A DNA stretch of 64,000 nucleotides from Myoxocephalus aenaeus (lineage: Eukaryota > Chordata > Actinopteri > Perciformes > Cottidae), in contig JBAMJR010000089.1 of NCBI GenBank assembly GCA_038501785.1, forward strand, positions 248,001-312,000, given 5' to 3'. Below, one piece after another: positions 1-10,947 of the stretch (position 1 is the stretch's first letter; each line of letters opens with the position of its first letter). The position numbers and the translations under genes were made by a program. The notes below the pieces were generated by a model. That model had not been told where the DNA came from. It was given only the letters and a program-made list of their open reading frames with translations, and did no database searches.

Positions 1-3000
1 TCAAACATGAGAGAAACCAAAATTACAAAGAAAAAAAAGATGACGAGGAAAGGTCTTGAAAGATGGTCTTTCTTTCTGTCTCCCTCTCTGCAGTATTTCC
101 TGTTATTGTTGCTTTCTACTGTTTCGCAGTGCATTAAAAACATTAAGGAGGACTTAAAAGAGAGAGGCGTCTGCCCCTGGAGGGCCACATTTGAGAAGTG
201 GCAAGGCAACTATTCATTGTGACAATGTCACTGAAGATGAGAAGGAGCTATATATAATATTTCATAGGATTTGATCCGTCTATTTACATGTTGGGGCACA
301 TCAATAGACTCATGAGATGTTTGTTTTGTGAAGCATTAGGATAAATAGAAACCAGGGCCAAATATAGGAGGACAGAGCTGTTGTGGCCCGGAGTTATGAT
401 TATGGGCTGTAATTGAAAGGTTGAGGGTGCTCTTTCCTTTGCTTCACTCTGAAACTCCCTATAACTGAAAAAAAACATGGATCATTGGAATGAGAATTAA
501 CAGTCTTGTACTTTACCAAACCAATACTTTTTGTGTCTTGTGTAATACAGAATGATTGGCTTTGGGCGGCCGTCCAAATAGATGATTACTATCCCCTTAA
601 ATATAACATTGAATGAATATCAACAAATCCCAAACAAAGCAACCACAACTGAAATTCAAATATGTTTCCTGTGATATTCTAGAAATCCCTTCTGACAAAA
701 GCCAGTCCTTAACTTGGGTTAATTTGGGATATGCTGCTCCTGTATCTTGGTCCTCCTCGTGTAGTTGCAGCTTGTTTTGGGATTATCAATACCCAGTTCT
801 TAGTTCCTAGTTCACATCTGCTTTAAAATGCTCATTAGCAACAAGCAACAGACATTAATGGTATCTTTGTTTGCTGAGTGACGGACAGTGTGTTGGGAAG
901 CCTTTGTAAACTCTGACTATTAAAGCCAGTAATTGTACTCGCCCAAACAGTTTCAACAATAACTCAACATTAGCTTGCTTCTTCAGGACGAAGTTATAGC
1001 AGGACTGTATTGTTGGACGAAATTAGTGTATGGCATACCCAAACTGTACATGGGCAACCGTTGAACCCAATTCAGACAGGATTGGGTGGTGGGGTTATTT
1101 TAAGATCACATTTTGACAACGCAGAGCTGGATCATTTAAGTACTGAATTTCTAATTACTCATTGAGTTTGGAAATATCATGCATTCATTGAACATTGAAA
1201 TAAATAAATACAGTATATTTTCATAGAGGCGCTCTCAACAAGGTCCGTGGGGAAGAAGCCGTAAACCTCACGACAGGAGTCAAAGGCCACCTTCACCCCA
1301 GGCCTTTCAAAGTAGACCTAGAAAAGGTCCACCGCCGCGTCAACAATTTGCCCGGCCCCATGTGTTTCACAGGACACACAAAAGAGCTCGGGCCCCAGTA
1401 GTCAGCTAATGCTTTAGGCTTGAATTGGTTTATTTTATCATACAAATGAAGACGCACAGAAGCTTTGTATTAATTCTTCCAGGTTTCACCAAAAAACTAA
1501 ATCCACGTTCATATTCACACACCAAATCCGATTCACAGAGTCTGAGAGAAAAGGCAGTGTTTGCATTATTAGTGTCAAACTTGTTGTACTCATAGCTTCT
1601 CCACTGCAGACATTCTGGATACTGCAGTGAATTTGACAGGTGTCAGTATGGAGACACTTCTCTTTTCTTAAAAAAAAAGAAGTACTCGGTAGTGTAACAG
1701 TGTGTGCTTTAACCGTGACAACAAGAGCTTGGGCGTCGAAGCTAAAACTAAACAGAGAAAAAGCCACATTGTTCTTGAATTGTGAGAGCAAGCTCCCTGT
1801 TCGACGGATGTTGGCGCGTCATTGCAGATGTACAGTATTTGCTGGAAACACAACAGCCATCTGGAGAGGCTGTGGCAGTTTTGATGTGTCTTCAGCTTTC
1901 TTTCTTTTTTTTTACCATATCTGTTTGTATTTGAGAAAAACAACACATAAATGTATTCGAACATCCTGTCATATGGAGTCCATCTGATTGCAATCTGTTA
2001 CGTAGGTGAACCGGTTCATCACTGGCTCAGTACAGACTCTGGGTCACATGAGATGGATTGCAGGCTGCAGTCACCAGTTTTATATTAATGACCAAATTAC
2101 AAGCAAGTTGGGTTTGTTTAATGGACATGATTCTGTTAATAACCTCTTTTCTGGTGGCTTTTACATCTCTGGAGTTTAAACTAGTTCAGGATAACTGATT
2201 ACATCTTTACATATAAGCATTAGCAGAGACAGAGTTTTGCCCCGGGTTCATTTTGTTCCAACAGGGTTTCTAAAAACAATAACTGGCTCCTGTCAGAAGT
2301 CAGTGCCAATCTCCTTTTGTAACACACTGTTAGAACATGTTGTCAAATGAGCACAAACTATTTACCACAAATAAAAGAATGAGCCAATAGCACAAATGAG
2401 ACACAACCTTGTCATCTGTTCTACACTTAAATACATCACAGCTGTTAAGTTCACTTAGGGGGAACAAAACAAGTTGAGTTTAAAGCTGCAAAAAATCTAT
2501 CTTCATATCAACAATGAAAAAAAGACTTTGTGTAATGTGAAAGGACTTTTCGCAGTGACAAACCCATCAGAGAATACATACCCACCTCCAGAGCTGCTCT
2601 CATCTCTACAGAGCTGTTAACATTGTTCAGCTAATCAACCCAGCGTTTAGTCAGACAACCACAACATGTCAATGTCGTAACTTGTGCTAAAAACGATGGT
2701 ATCCTGAGAGCATATGACCTTTTCACAAGTTGAGAATCAGATTGATCGTTAGTAAATTAGTTAGTTTTGCCCGACTGACTTCTGGTATAAACAATGACCA
2801 TGTCTGATCGAATACAGATACAGAGACAGATCATTGTATGGTTCATACACAGATATAGATAATGACGTCCCTGAACACATCTATTAGTTAGGTAGTTAGT
2901 TGGGTAGCGAGAGTTGAAGGCAGTTGTGTACACCCACATAGGTGCCTGAGCAATGGAGCAAATGGAGCTAATGCATCTCCATTAATCAATTAAGGGGAGC

Positions 3001-3378
3001 AAGTTATGGTTTTGCTAGCCCACTCTTTGTCTTTTTACAAATAAACTAATCATCATACAGTCACCACAATCAGGTGATTATATTTAAGTAGCGTATAATG
3101 ATAATTTTTTACTAAAAATCCTAAATTTTTGAGCCACTCGTTTGTTCAGTCATACCCGTCAATCCACAGTAAGTAGTCTTACTTTAGTACTTTTCAAAGG
3201 TAAGAAACATGCAGCCAATTAGCTTAACGACAATCATGGACTTAAAATAGAACATAGGGAAAGATGGGCTAACGATCGGGCCACTGACTTGTTAACTCTG
3301 ATTAGACAGGACTCTGCTGTGTACATTCATGAAGAAGCTAGAGTCGTCTTTTTTAAGTGTAGTAGTAGTAGTAGTAGT
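1..3378. other. non-coding sequence, no gene recognised
   Basis: AT-leaning sequence with only short chance ORFs. None has a recognisable domain, codon pattern or splice context. The only contrast is a GC-rich block at about 1225-1402, listed separately. A short (AGT)n run lies near 3360-3378. Confidence 0.6.
1225..1402. other. GC-rich block, possible exon or pseudogene fragment
   Basis: About 178 bases are clearly richer in G and C than the flanks. One plus-strand frame is open through most of the block and ends at a TAG near 1400. A minus-strand frame is also open apart from a single TAG. Neither translation resembles a family I can name, and I see no convincing splice sites. It could be a decayed exon, a retrocopy fragment or part of a repeat. 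Confidence 0.2.
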
Positions 3379-3620
3379 GTATAGCATGAACTTACATTTA
3401 CGTTGAGATCGGTCGACCAATGACAGTTCCCTCTACAGTCAGAGCTTGCGCAAGAAGGTGAAAGTGAGGGAGATACCATTTCCAAAACTTGTAAGGGGGT
3501 AATAACTATTTTCCCGGACGTAGCAAAATCCCGGACGTTTTTGGAATCCCTGCCGGACGCTTTTTTTAGGTCTCGAAAAGAGGACATGTCCGGGAAAAAG
3601 AGGACGTCTGATCACCCTAG
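3379..3620 (+). repeat. dispersed repeat, copy 1 of 2 in the window
   Basis: This block recurs at 42161-42430 in the same orientation with only scattered substitutions, roughly 95 percent identical by eye. It ends in a GAGGACATGTCCGGGAAAAA-type motif followed by GGACGTCTGATCACCCTA. Read on the minus strand this is TAGGGTGATCAGACGTCC, a start resembling DNA-transposon ends known from vertebrates. The opposite terminus is not obvious, so it is probably one end of a non-autonomous DNA element. It has no coding potential. Confidence 0.75.
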
Positions 3621-6548
3621 CTAAGATGGCAATCGCTAAACCTAGGCTGCTGTCTTTTAGTGGAAGGAAATGTAAATTGTGAAAACAGGGATCTCTAGAA
3701 CTTTAAGAAAGTTCATTTTATCTTTTAAAAATGGCCCCTTCTCCTTCTCAGTTGTCTAAATAGTGAGCCATTCAGTTTACGGTGACATGGTTGATGTTAG
3801 GGACTATCATGGTAGCAAGGTCAGTGTGGTTGTTTCCTTTTAATCATGCTTTGTAAACAGAAAAGAGCGCTCAGCTACAACCTGCTTCATTTGGTGCTGA
3901 CCTCACCTGACTTTCAACTGTACTGTTCCAACTGACTAAACTCCAAAAATAAAAGCTCACATAAACCACTCCAGACACGCTTGGTGTGATGGCACCCGTA
4001 GTCACAAGGCTGACGTTAGGCAACAGTGTTGATGGGAAGTTTACAGGCAGTGAGGGCAGCTGTTCTCTCAGCAGGTAGAGGCAGCAGTGAAACCGCATGC
4101 AGCAGGTGTGTGTGTTGGGCGGTTGGGGAGCTGACGAACTGCAGCAGGTGGGGAAGAAGAGGAGCCAGGCCCTAACTGTGAGGGGGCAGACAGACACAGA
4201 GAGGTCCATAGTAACATCATGACCTCTCACACCTTGACCACTTCTGTCCTTTCATGGACTAAAGACACAGTGAGGTTCAAAGCTAAGCTATATTTATCAT
4301 CAATGTCCTGCTTGTTTTCAGTGTTCAATCGGTCCACAGACAAAGAACTCTGCATTGTTTATGACACACTTTGATTATAAAACCCTGTAAAAAAAAACTC
4401 AAACTCAACAAATACAATTATTTATTTTTTCAAAAGTCTACATTTATAGAAACAATAATCATTGATATTTAATTATTAATATTTTTTTCAGAATTATATT
4501 GATTGACTTACTCCAGACTTACTACTTTTTTTAGATACGTTTGTTTGCTTGGGTTGACCCGCACCACTCACTGTGAGTGTAAAAATAATGTTGAACAGTC
4601 AAACTAATTATATATCAACAGTTGAACGCAATTCTTTCCTTTTTAGCAAGAATTGCGTTCAACTGTCCACTGGACATAGACAATCTTATATGTAGAGGCT
4701 CAAACCTTAACCAATTTAAGTATTAGAGCCACTAGTTCAAATGAAGGAACTACATGTCCCCATTCACCCAGTGTTTCCCTCAAACAACAAACCCCATTTT
4801 GGCTCCAACATTATATTTCACTAAAAAGTCTATTCAGTGCTGGAGGTTGTGTAAATTGTATATTGGACCATGGCCTCCAAAACTAATTGAGATCTCAAAA
4901 AGCTGTCAACTTTCTCCCTTCAGCAGGTGAATGTGAAAACACATGGTTTCAAACACTGCTCATACAGCATTCTGCACAGTTAAGGTCCAACAATCAAGTG
5001 AAAGAACACTAAGCTGAGCGGAAGGGGACTATACAAATTAATTGGAAGACACTTGACAAACTGAAAGAGGTTTTTTTTTCAGTTTCCTCTATGCCATTCT
5101 ACAAGCATCATCTGTTTCCAGTAAAAGAGAGCATTAAAAGGATATATAGATACGCAAAAAATTCCACTTGTGAAAGCTAACATAAACAAGTTGACTTCCA
5201 GCGGTTTGGTTGAGATATAATGGGGGCAACGAGGAAATGTGTCAGCAGCGTTAGTCACACTCGGAAGCCGTCTCAGCCTGAAAAAGATCAAACTGAGGCA
5301 CCACTGACATCCACTCCCAAGCTGTGATTGCAAAATTCCTGATTTTCCCTGTAATGGCTGACGAAGACATTCTGCAAAAATTCCAGAGAGGACTCAAGGT
5401 GGTGGTGGGGGGGATGCTGCCATCCAATCAGATCCATGAAAACATGGCTGGATTTACAGTAAATGCAGAAAACCTTTACTTCAGCCCACAATCATGATGT
5501 TAAGGGCTAAAAAGTCTTGATTCTTCGACCTCATTTCCTGAAAAACTAGAACAGAAGAAAAAAAGACCCATAATACTGAAACAAACAACAGAGATGCAGC
5601 TGCATTCAATTTCCTGCAGCATGCTGTTTCTATCACAAGGTCTTTTCAGATGCACCAATTGAGTCGAGGTTGGGAATGGCCATGAATCTAAACCAGTCTT
5701 TCCCTCTACATTTGGCTTAATGAGGGCTACATGTAGGAATGTCGGTTCTCACCCCACACCTTTTCCCCGTGGGCTTCTTCAGAATGATAAAGGGGAAACA
5801 ATGCGTTCTTGAAATAATTTTCCAACTCTTGCGGCCAAAATAAAAAAGCAGATAATCTAGCGTGGTACTTCGAGCCAAATCTTTCAACTGTGAAAAAGGA
5901 AAGAAATCTTAAACTTCCCAAATCAGTTGCCATTCATGTGCACAGATCTTTGACACGCTTTTACTGCAGTGACAATCACCAAAAAAAAGGGGGCCATCAT
6001 ATGTTCCATCTGGTTACAAGGAGAGATTGTTTTTGTATGGCCAGATGAAATTGCAAACATCCCTTCATAATTATTTCAAAAAGCATCCTGTTTTGAATAA
6101 CATTGTGCTATGAAGGAAACTGCATGCTGGTAAACAAGAAATGGCGATGCTTTTCCTATTAAAGGTCTTCATATCAAGTCAAGAACCTGTTATTCATAAG
6201 ACCATGAAGAACGCAGCATTTTGCTCTCGATGGTGAAATATCAGCAGTACAAAGAAAAGCTGTTAGAAGACAGTTCGGCGCATTTGTGTGTATCGAATAT
6301 CCCTGGACCTCATTAGCTGGTGTCCTTATTAGAGTCTCCTTGCTATCCCCTGGGGAAGCCCGGTGTGAGTCTTCCCATGTCACCCCCCCGTCTCTCGCTT
6401 ATTCCCTCTGTTTCTTTCTTCCTTCATATGCCCTTTGAACTCCCCTCAGTCTCCAGTCCCACATCAAAGCTTTGATAGAGGCTTCCTCTTTCCTCATCTC
6501 AAGGAGAGGAGCTGGCTTCATGTGCATGTGTGTGTGTCTGTATGTAAG
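3621..6548. other. non-coding sequence, no gene recognised
   Basis: No supportable ORF is seen. The one structured object is the perfect hairpin at 4618-4666. Confidence 0.6.
4618..4666. repeat. perfect 19-bp inverted repeat (hairpin), 11-base loop
   Basis: The left arm ACAGTTGAACGCAATTCTT (4618-4636) is exactly complementary to the right arm (4648-4666). The loop is TCCTTTTTAGC. A perfect short stem in otherwise unremarkable DNA could be a minimal foldback element, a recent local inverted duplication or a small RNA hairpin. The arm is shorter than a typical animal miRNA precursor, so a miRNA call is not supported. Confidence 0.85.
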
Positions 6549-7094
6549 ACTGCGGCAATGTCCACACTACTACGTTTCCATTTTAAAACACATTTCTTTG
6601 GCTACGTTTACACTGAGCGTCCACACTAGGCCGGAGTTTTAGAGCACAAAAAACGGATACGTTTAAAAACGCTCCCGAGGACGGATAAATTCAAAAACTC
6701 CGGGGTTACCTCCTAGAGTGAACGGGTCTAAACACATAGATTATCGATCGACTACCAGTGGTTAATTCAACGTGGATAACCGATTACAGGCGTTGTAAAT
6801 TTTGTTTTATTTACTAGCAGCTGTTGTGCAGTTCAATTCTGCATTTTATAATTCTACTCCTGCCGATATTTGGAGTGAGCAAGCTATTATTGGATCGATT
6901 AGCAAGCGGCGTGTCCAGCAGCGTTATCAGCCCTGTTTGAAGGCACAGTTTGTGGCTTTGAGGAGGACAATGGACACAAAACAGAAAGCTTTCCTTTTCT
7001 TATTAATGCTTATTTTGTTCTGCACAACTATTGTGACGTCCACACAGAAACTGGAAATGAACAAAACCATAAATTGAATCAAAATGTATTGACA
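6549..7094. repeat. probable transposon-derived segment, unclassified
   Basis: The motif GTCCACACTA occurs twice, at about 6559 and 6619, and a GTCCACAC motif recurs near 7038. The composition is locally GC-richer, with CGTTTACACTGAGCG- and CCGGAGTTTTAGAGC-like strings of a type I associate with fish DNA elements. I could not find a matched pair of termini. The 91-codon ORF at 6802-7077 has no recognisable domain and is not called as a gene. Confidence 0.3.
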
Positions 7095-7102
7095 CAATCT
7101 AG

Positions 7103-7299
7103 CAGTGCTTGGCCGTCAGGGCCTGCTAAGCATTCTCTGCTGGCCTAAACAGAATACAAGTTGTAGCTATTTTATTTTTTATTTTTTTATTTTTTTATAT
7201 ATATAATTAAAAGTTATAGCTATTTTATAATTCAATTATAGCAGCTAGTTTGACTCGGGGCACTGAACGCTAAGGTAGAAAATCCACGGTCCGCCACTG
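7103..7299. mobile_element. hAT-type MITE, 197 bp, with 8-bp target duplication
   Basis: The element starts CAGTGCTTGGCCGT and ends so that its complement reads CAGTGGCGGACCGT. These are imperfect hAT-like termini sharing CAGTG and CCGT. It is flanked by identical 8-bp copies of CAATCTAG at 7095-7102 and 7300-7307, as expected for hAT transposition. The interior is AT-rich and non-coding, so the element would need a transposase supplied in trans. Confidence 0.85.
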
Positions 7300-7346
7300 C
7301 AATCTAGTAAACTTTGATCTGTATGTGTTCATTTTGTAGTATATTA

Positions 7347-7348
7347 GT

Positions 7349-7382
<34 letters not shown>
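7347..7382. repeat. (TG)n(AG)n microsatellite
   Basis: A short TG run passes directly into an 11-unit AG run. Confidence 0.95.
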
Positions 7383-7383
<1 letters not shown>

Positions 7384-9977
7384 CTGACTGACTTTCCATG
7401 AAATTTGTCTGCCTGAGTATATGGGGAAGATTTCAGGCGAAGATCTTAGGTATCAAGCACAAACTTTCATTATTAAAGACTACATTGTTTGCATTATTCT
7501 GGTTGCATGATGGAAATGTCATGAACACGCCCACTCTCTCGCTGGTAATTCTCAAGTCGGTGACCGGCTCTATTCACACATGGGCTCAATCTGGCATCAC
7601 ATAGACTTTGTACTCGGGAGCTGCAAGGGTGAAGTCTGCTTAATGTCCGGTTCAACTGATTCAGACGTTGCCGTTCCCACATAAAGCTCTTTCAGGTAAT
7701 GTCTAGATGAGTTCAGGGTTGCAGTATGTGTGTGAAAGGGGCTTAGGATAACATACTTTCATTCACAATCCATAAACTTACAAAACATAAAGCATTGCCT
7801 TATTTAGGAAAATAAGAGTGCATTACGTTCATTTCTGCATTTTGTCACCATCGTCAAATATGTCATACTTTGTTTGTGGTAATTTGAAGGGATACCATTG
7901 CAATACTTTTCTCCATTGTCAGGGCTGTAATTAGGTCAGAAAATAAGAAAATAGGTTGATTGGGAAATTATGATAGTACAGTGGGGTCTGTGAGATCCAA
8001 AGCCATTGACAAACAATCATGAGAGTTAAATCTGCTCTTTTCACTCTCTAGCCCTTCTGACATCATTTAACAATTATTAATGTTGGACATGGTCACCGCC
8101 AAACTAATGTTTGGCACTTAAATCATCAGATTGAGAAAATAATATGATTACTGTGTGTGAGATACTGCAAATGGAAAAACTACTCTCATTTAAATCTGAA
8201 TGATTATTTATGATTCTTCAAGGTTGTATGTGTTATTTATATTATGTCTTATTCAAATGTAGGTAGGCCTCTGTTGTATTTAATCTTGAGCTATGTAAAC
8301 TGAAAATAAGAAAAAGTCTAAAAAAAATACATAAATGAAAATGTTATAATGGACCCCATGCTGACAATAAAAATCTCCACCAATAATTGATATCTCAAAT
8401 ACAGTGTTTGCATTTCATGTTTGTGTGTGACAGGATACTCAAATATTTAGTGTATTCAAATGACTATTAACATTAGCTTTTTCCACATGTGGTGGGAAAA
8501 GCTGCTCATGCAACTGTGCAACTGTGTCTGCAGTTCTACTTGTGAGGCTGAAATGCCAACCTCATGTCATATCAGTAGAAATAGGTCAAGCCGCACACAC
8601 ACACATACACACAAATGCACACAGATAGATGAATTACTCAGTCTCTTTCATGGCCTTTGTAGATGGAGGAAGCGGATGTCGATGCAAAAAGATCAAAACC
8701 CCTCTGCGCGAGAAACAAGTGTCCTCCTCCCAGCAGCAGTGCAGGCGGGAGGAACAGTCGTTCAACAAGTTTGTGTCACTCCTCTAAATCTGCAGCTTTG
8801 CACCGCATGTCCTTGGCTGCTCTGTCCTGCCAGGTATCTGTTTTTGGATCCTTTCTTTGTGGAAACGTCTGTGCTATCCACGCATCAGTTTGAAGTCTTC
8901 CTCTTCCTGCATCCGTGGAAAACACAGTCAAAGAGAAAAATCAATGTATCCTCAAGCAATAGAAAAGTCAATAGCTTTCATAGACTATATTTAGTGTGGA
9001 GTGAATTAGAGACTCACAGTTCTGCCCAGCTGCAATTTGTGAGAGATTGATTTTTCCACATTCATTTATTCATCATTCATTATTTCCTGAACTCTCGCTT
9101 TGTGACAAATAACTCTGCAAATGCATATTTTTTTCCATCTATCTTCAGGCATGTATATACATACGTCTGGGTGTGTTTATGTGCAGTAGGTAGTGGTGGA
9201 GGTGGTGCCAATGCTAATGTAACAATATCAATTATCTGAGCTGATTGAGAGCTTGCACCAATTATTATCTTATGCATTTGCCCAGGTTTATTCCTACTTT
9301 CATTACACACACTATATTACATCCTGGACTTATCTAATATTAGTATCACCTAATCTTGATTAAAAATCATACCTCATTTCTCCATGTGATTGAAATATAT
9401 TATGCAGATGATGCCGTGTAATACATGCAGAAAACAGTTCTATTGTTTGGGGGTAAATTGTTTCTTTTGAAGGTAGAACTCCTTATTAAAATCCTATCCG
9501 AAGCATTATCTCAGTGCCTGTGAGGTTAGACATGTATACAATGCAGCAGCCCCACTCAAACTAAAATGCATTAACCAATCAGTCAGATTTCTGCAGCAGG
9601 AGAGAGTACCTAGCAACAGCAAGATACCTGTTGGCCAAACATAGTCTTCATGGCATCTATTCCAAGCCGCAGAATCCTTCCTAACCATCAAATACAGCAC
9701 GTCTGACAGAATATCACTTATCCCTCACTGCACCACGGGCCTGCTACAGAAAGAAAGAAAAAAAGAAGAGTGAAATCATTTAGAAACTTTTAAATGAAGA
9801 AGTCTCTTTGATAGGAAGAGGTCCAGGGAGGGTAGTCTCCTTCCAAATTATACCCCAGATCAGAAGCCAGTTTATAATTTCTTAGTAATAAGTGTGTCAA
9901 ATTCTTGATTGAATTTCAGCCAAGGCAAGTTCAGGGCCATGTACATCTGTGCAGCTTTTTAGCCCATGTGTTCTCAT

Positions 9978-9982
<5 letters not shown>
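7383..9982. other. non-coding sequence, no gene recognised
   Basis: AT-leaning DNA with short CA runs near 8595. The 196-codon ORF at 8460-9050 and the overlapping 76-codon ORF at 8663-8893 show no domain, no biased composition and no splice context. I treat them as chance ORFs. Confidence 0.55.

Positions 9983-10056
<74 letters not shown>
9983..10056. repeat. (CA)n microsatellite
   Basis: A nearly uninterrupted CA dinucleotide array of about 37 units. It creates a spurious Thr-His ORF. Confidence 0.97.
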
Positions 10057-10058
<2 letters not shown>

Positions 10059-10346
10059 GTCTCACAGAAACAATGGTTAAACACAAAAAGGACAGTTCTG
10101 TTTTTGAAGCAGCCTATTTCTGTTTTCTTGTTATACTAATAAAAAGCTTAGTCGTCGTCAGATGATAGCAGGTGGATTTGGAAATTGGGTTTCAACCACA
10201 GCCTGCTCAAACGTTATTAGTCAATACTACTGAGACTACAAACAGAAACCTACATTTCCTTATTTCCAGAAAGAAATGCCAATACAGTACTGAATGATTG
10301 TCCATGATTTTTCAAATTCTTTTAAATTCTTGCTTACTTTGATATA

Positions 10347-10945
10347 CAGTCAGGTCCATAAATATTTGGACATTGACACATTTTTCATTATTTTGGCTCT
10401 GTACACCGCAACAATGGAGTTGAAAAAAATCAAGATGTGCTTTAAGTGCAGACTTTCAGCTTTAATTTGAGGGTATTTACATCCAAATCAGGTGAACGGT
10501 GTAGGAACTACAACAAATGTATAAGTGGCCACCCTGTTTTTAAGGGACCAAATGTAATTGGACAAATTAATATAATCATAAATCTAATTGTCACTTTTAA
10601 TACTTTGTTGAAAATCCTTTGCAGTCAATGACAGCCTGAAGTCTGGATTCCATAGACATCACCAGACGCTGGGTTTCGTCCCTGGTGATGCTCTGCCAGG
10701 CCTCTACTGCAACCGTCTTCAGTTCCTGCTGGTTCTTGGGGCATTTTCCCTTCAGTTTTGTCTTCAGCAAGTGAAATGCATGCTCAATTGGATTCAGGTC
10801 AGGTGATTGACTTCGCCATTGCAGAACATTCCACTTCTTTGCCTTAAAAAACTCACAATTTTTTCATTTCAACTCCATTGTTGTGGTGTACAGAGCCAAA
10901 ATAATGAAAAATGTGTCAATGTCCAAATATTTATGGACCTGAATG
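10347..10945 (-). mobile_element. internally deleted Tc1-like transposon
   Basis: The termini are CAGTCAGGTCCATAAATATT and, on the complement, CATTCAGGTCCATAAATATT. The inverted repeats extend inward for about 65 bases through GGACATTGACACATTTTTC, and each end abuts a TA dinucleotide (10345-10346 and 10946-10947). At 599 bp the element is well short of the usual 1.3-1.6 kb of Tc1-like elements. Only the C-terminal end of the transposase frame remains, on the minus strand, so it cannot move by itself. Confidence 0.92.
10597..10832 (-). pseudogene. Tc1-like transposase, C-terminal fragment
   Basis: The minus strand is open for about 77 codons ending in TAA at 10597-10599. It includes SPDLNPIEH, the signature around the third catalytic acidic residue of the Tc1 DDE domain. 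This is followed by LLKTKLKGKCPKNQQELK and a helical tail (AVEAWQSITRDETQRLV), as in the conserved C-terminus. The N-terminal helix-turn-helix region and the first two catalytic aspartates are absent. The sequence upstream of NVLQWRSQ runs straight into the terminal repeat, which marks the internal deletion. There is no frameshift inside the retained part. Confidence 0.88.
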
Positions 10946-10947
10946 TA

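Noticed and set aside
4618..4666. miRNA precursor
   Set aside because: The 19-bp stem is too short for a usual animal miRNA hairpin and there is no expression evidence.
8460..9050. 196-codon ORF
   Set aside because: No domain, no codon bias, no splice context, and it includes a CA-rich run; most likely chance.
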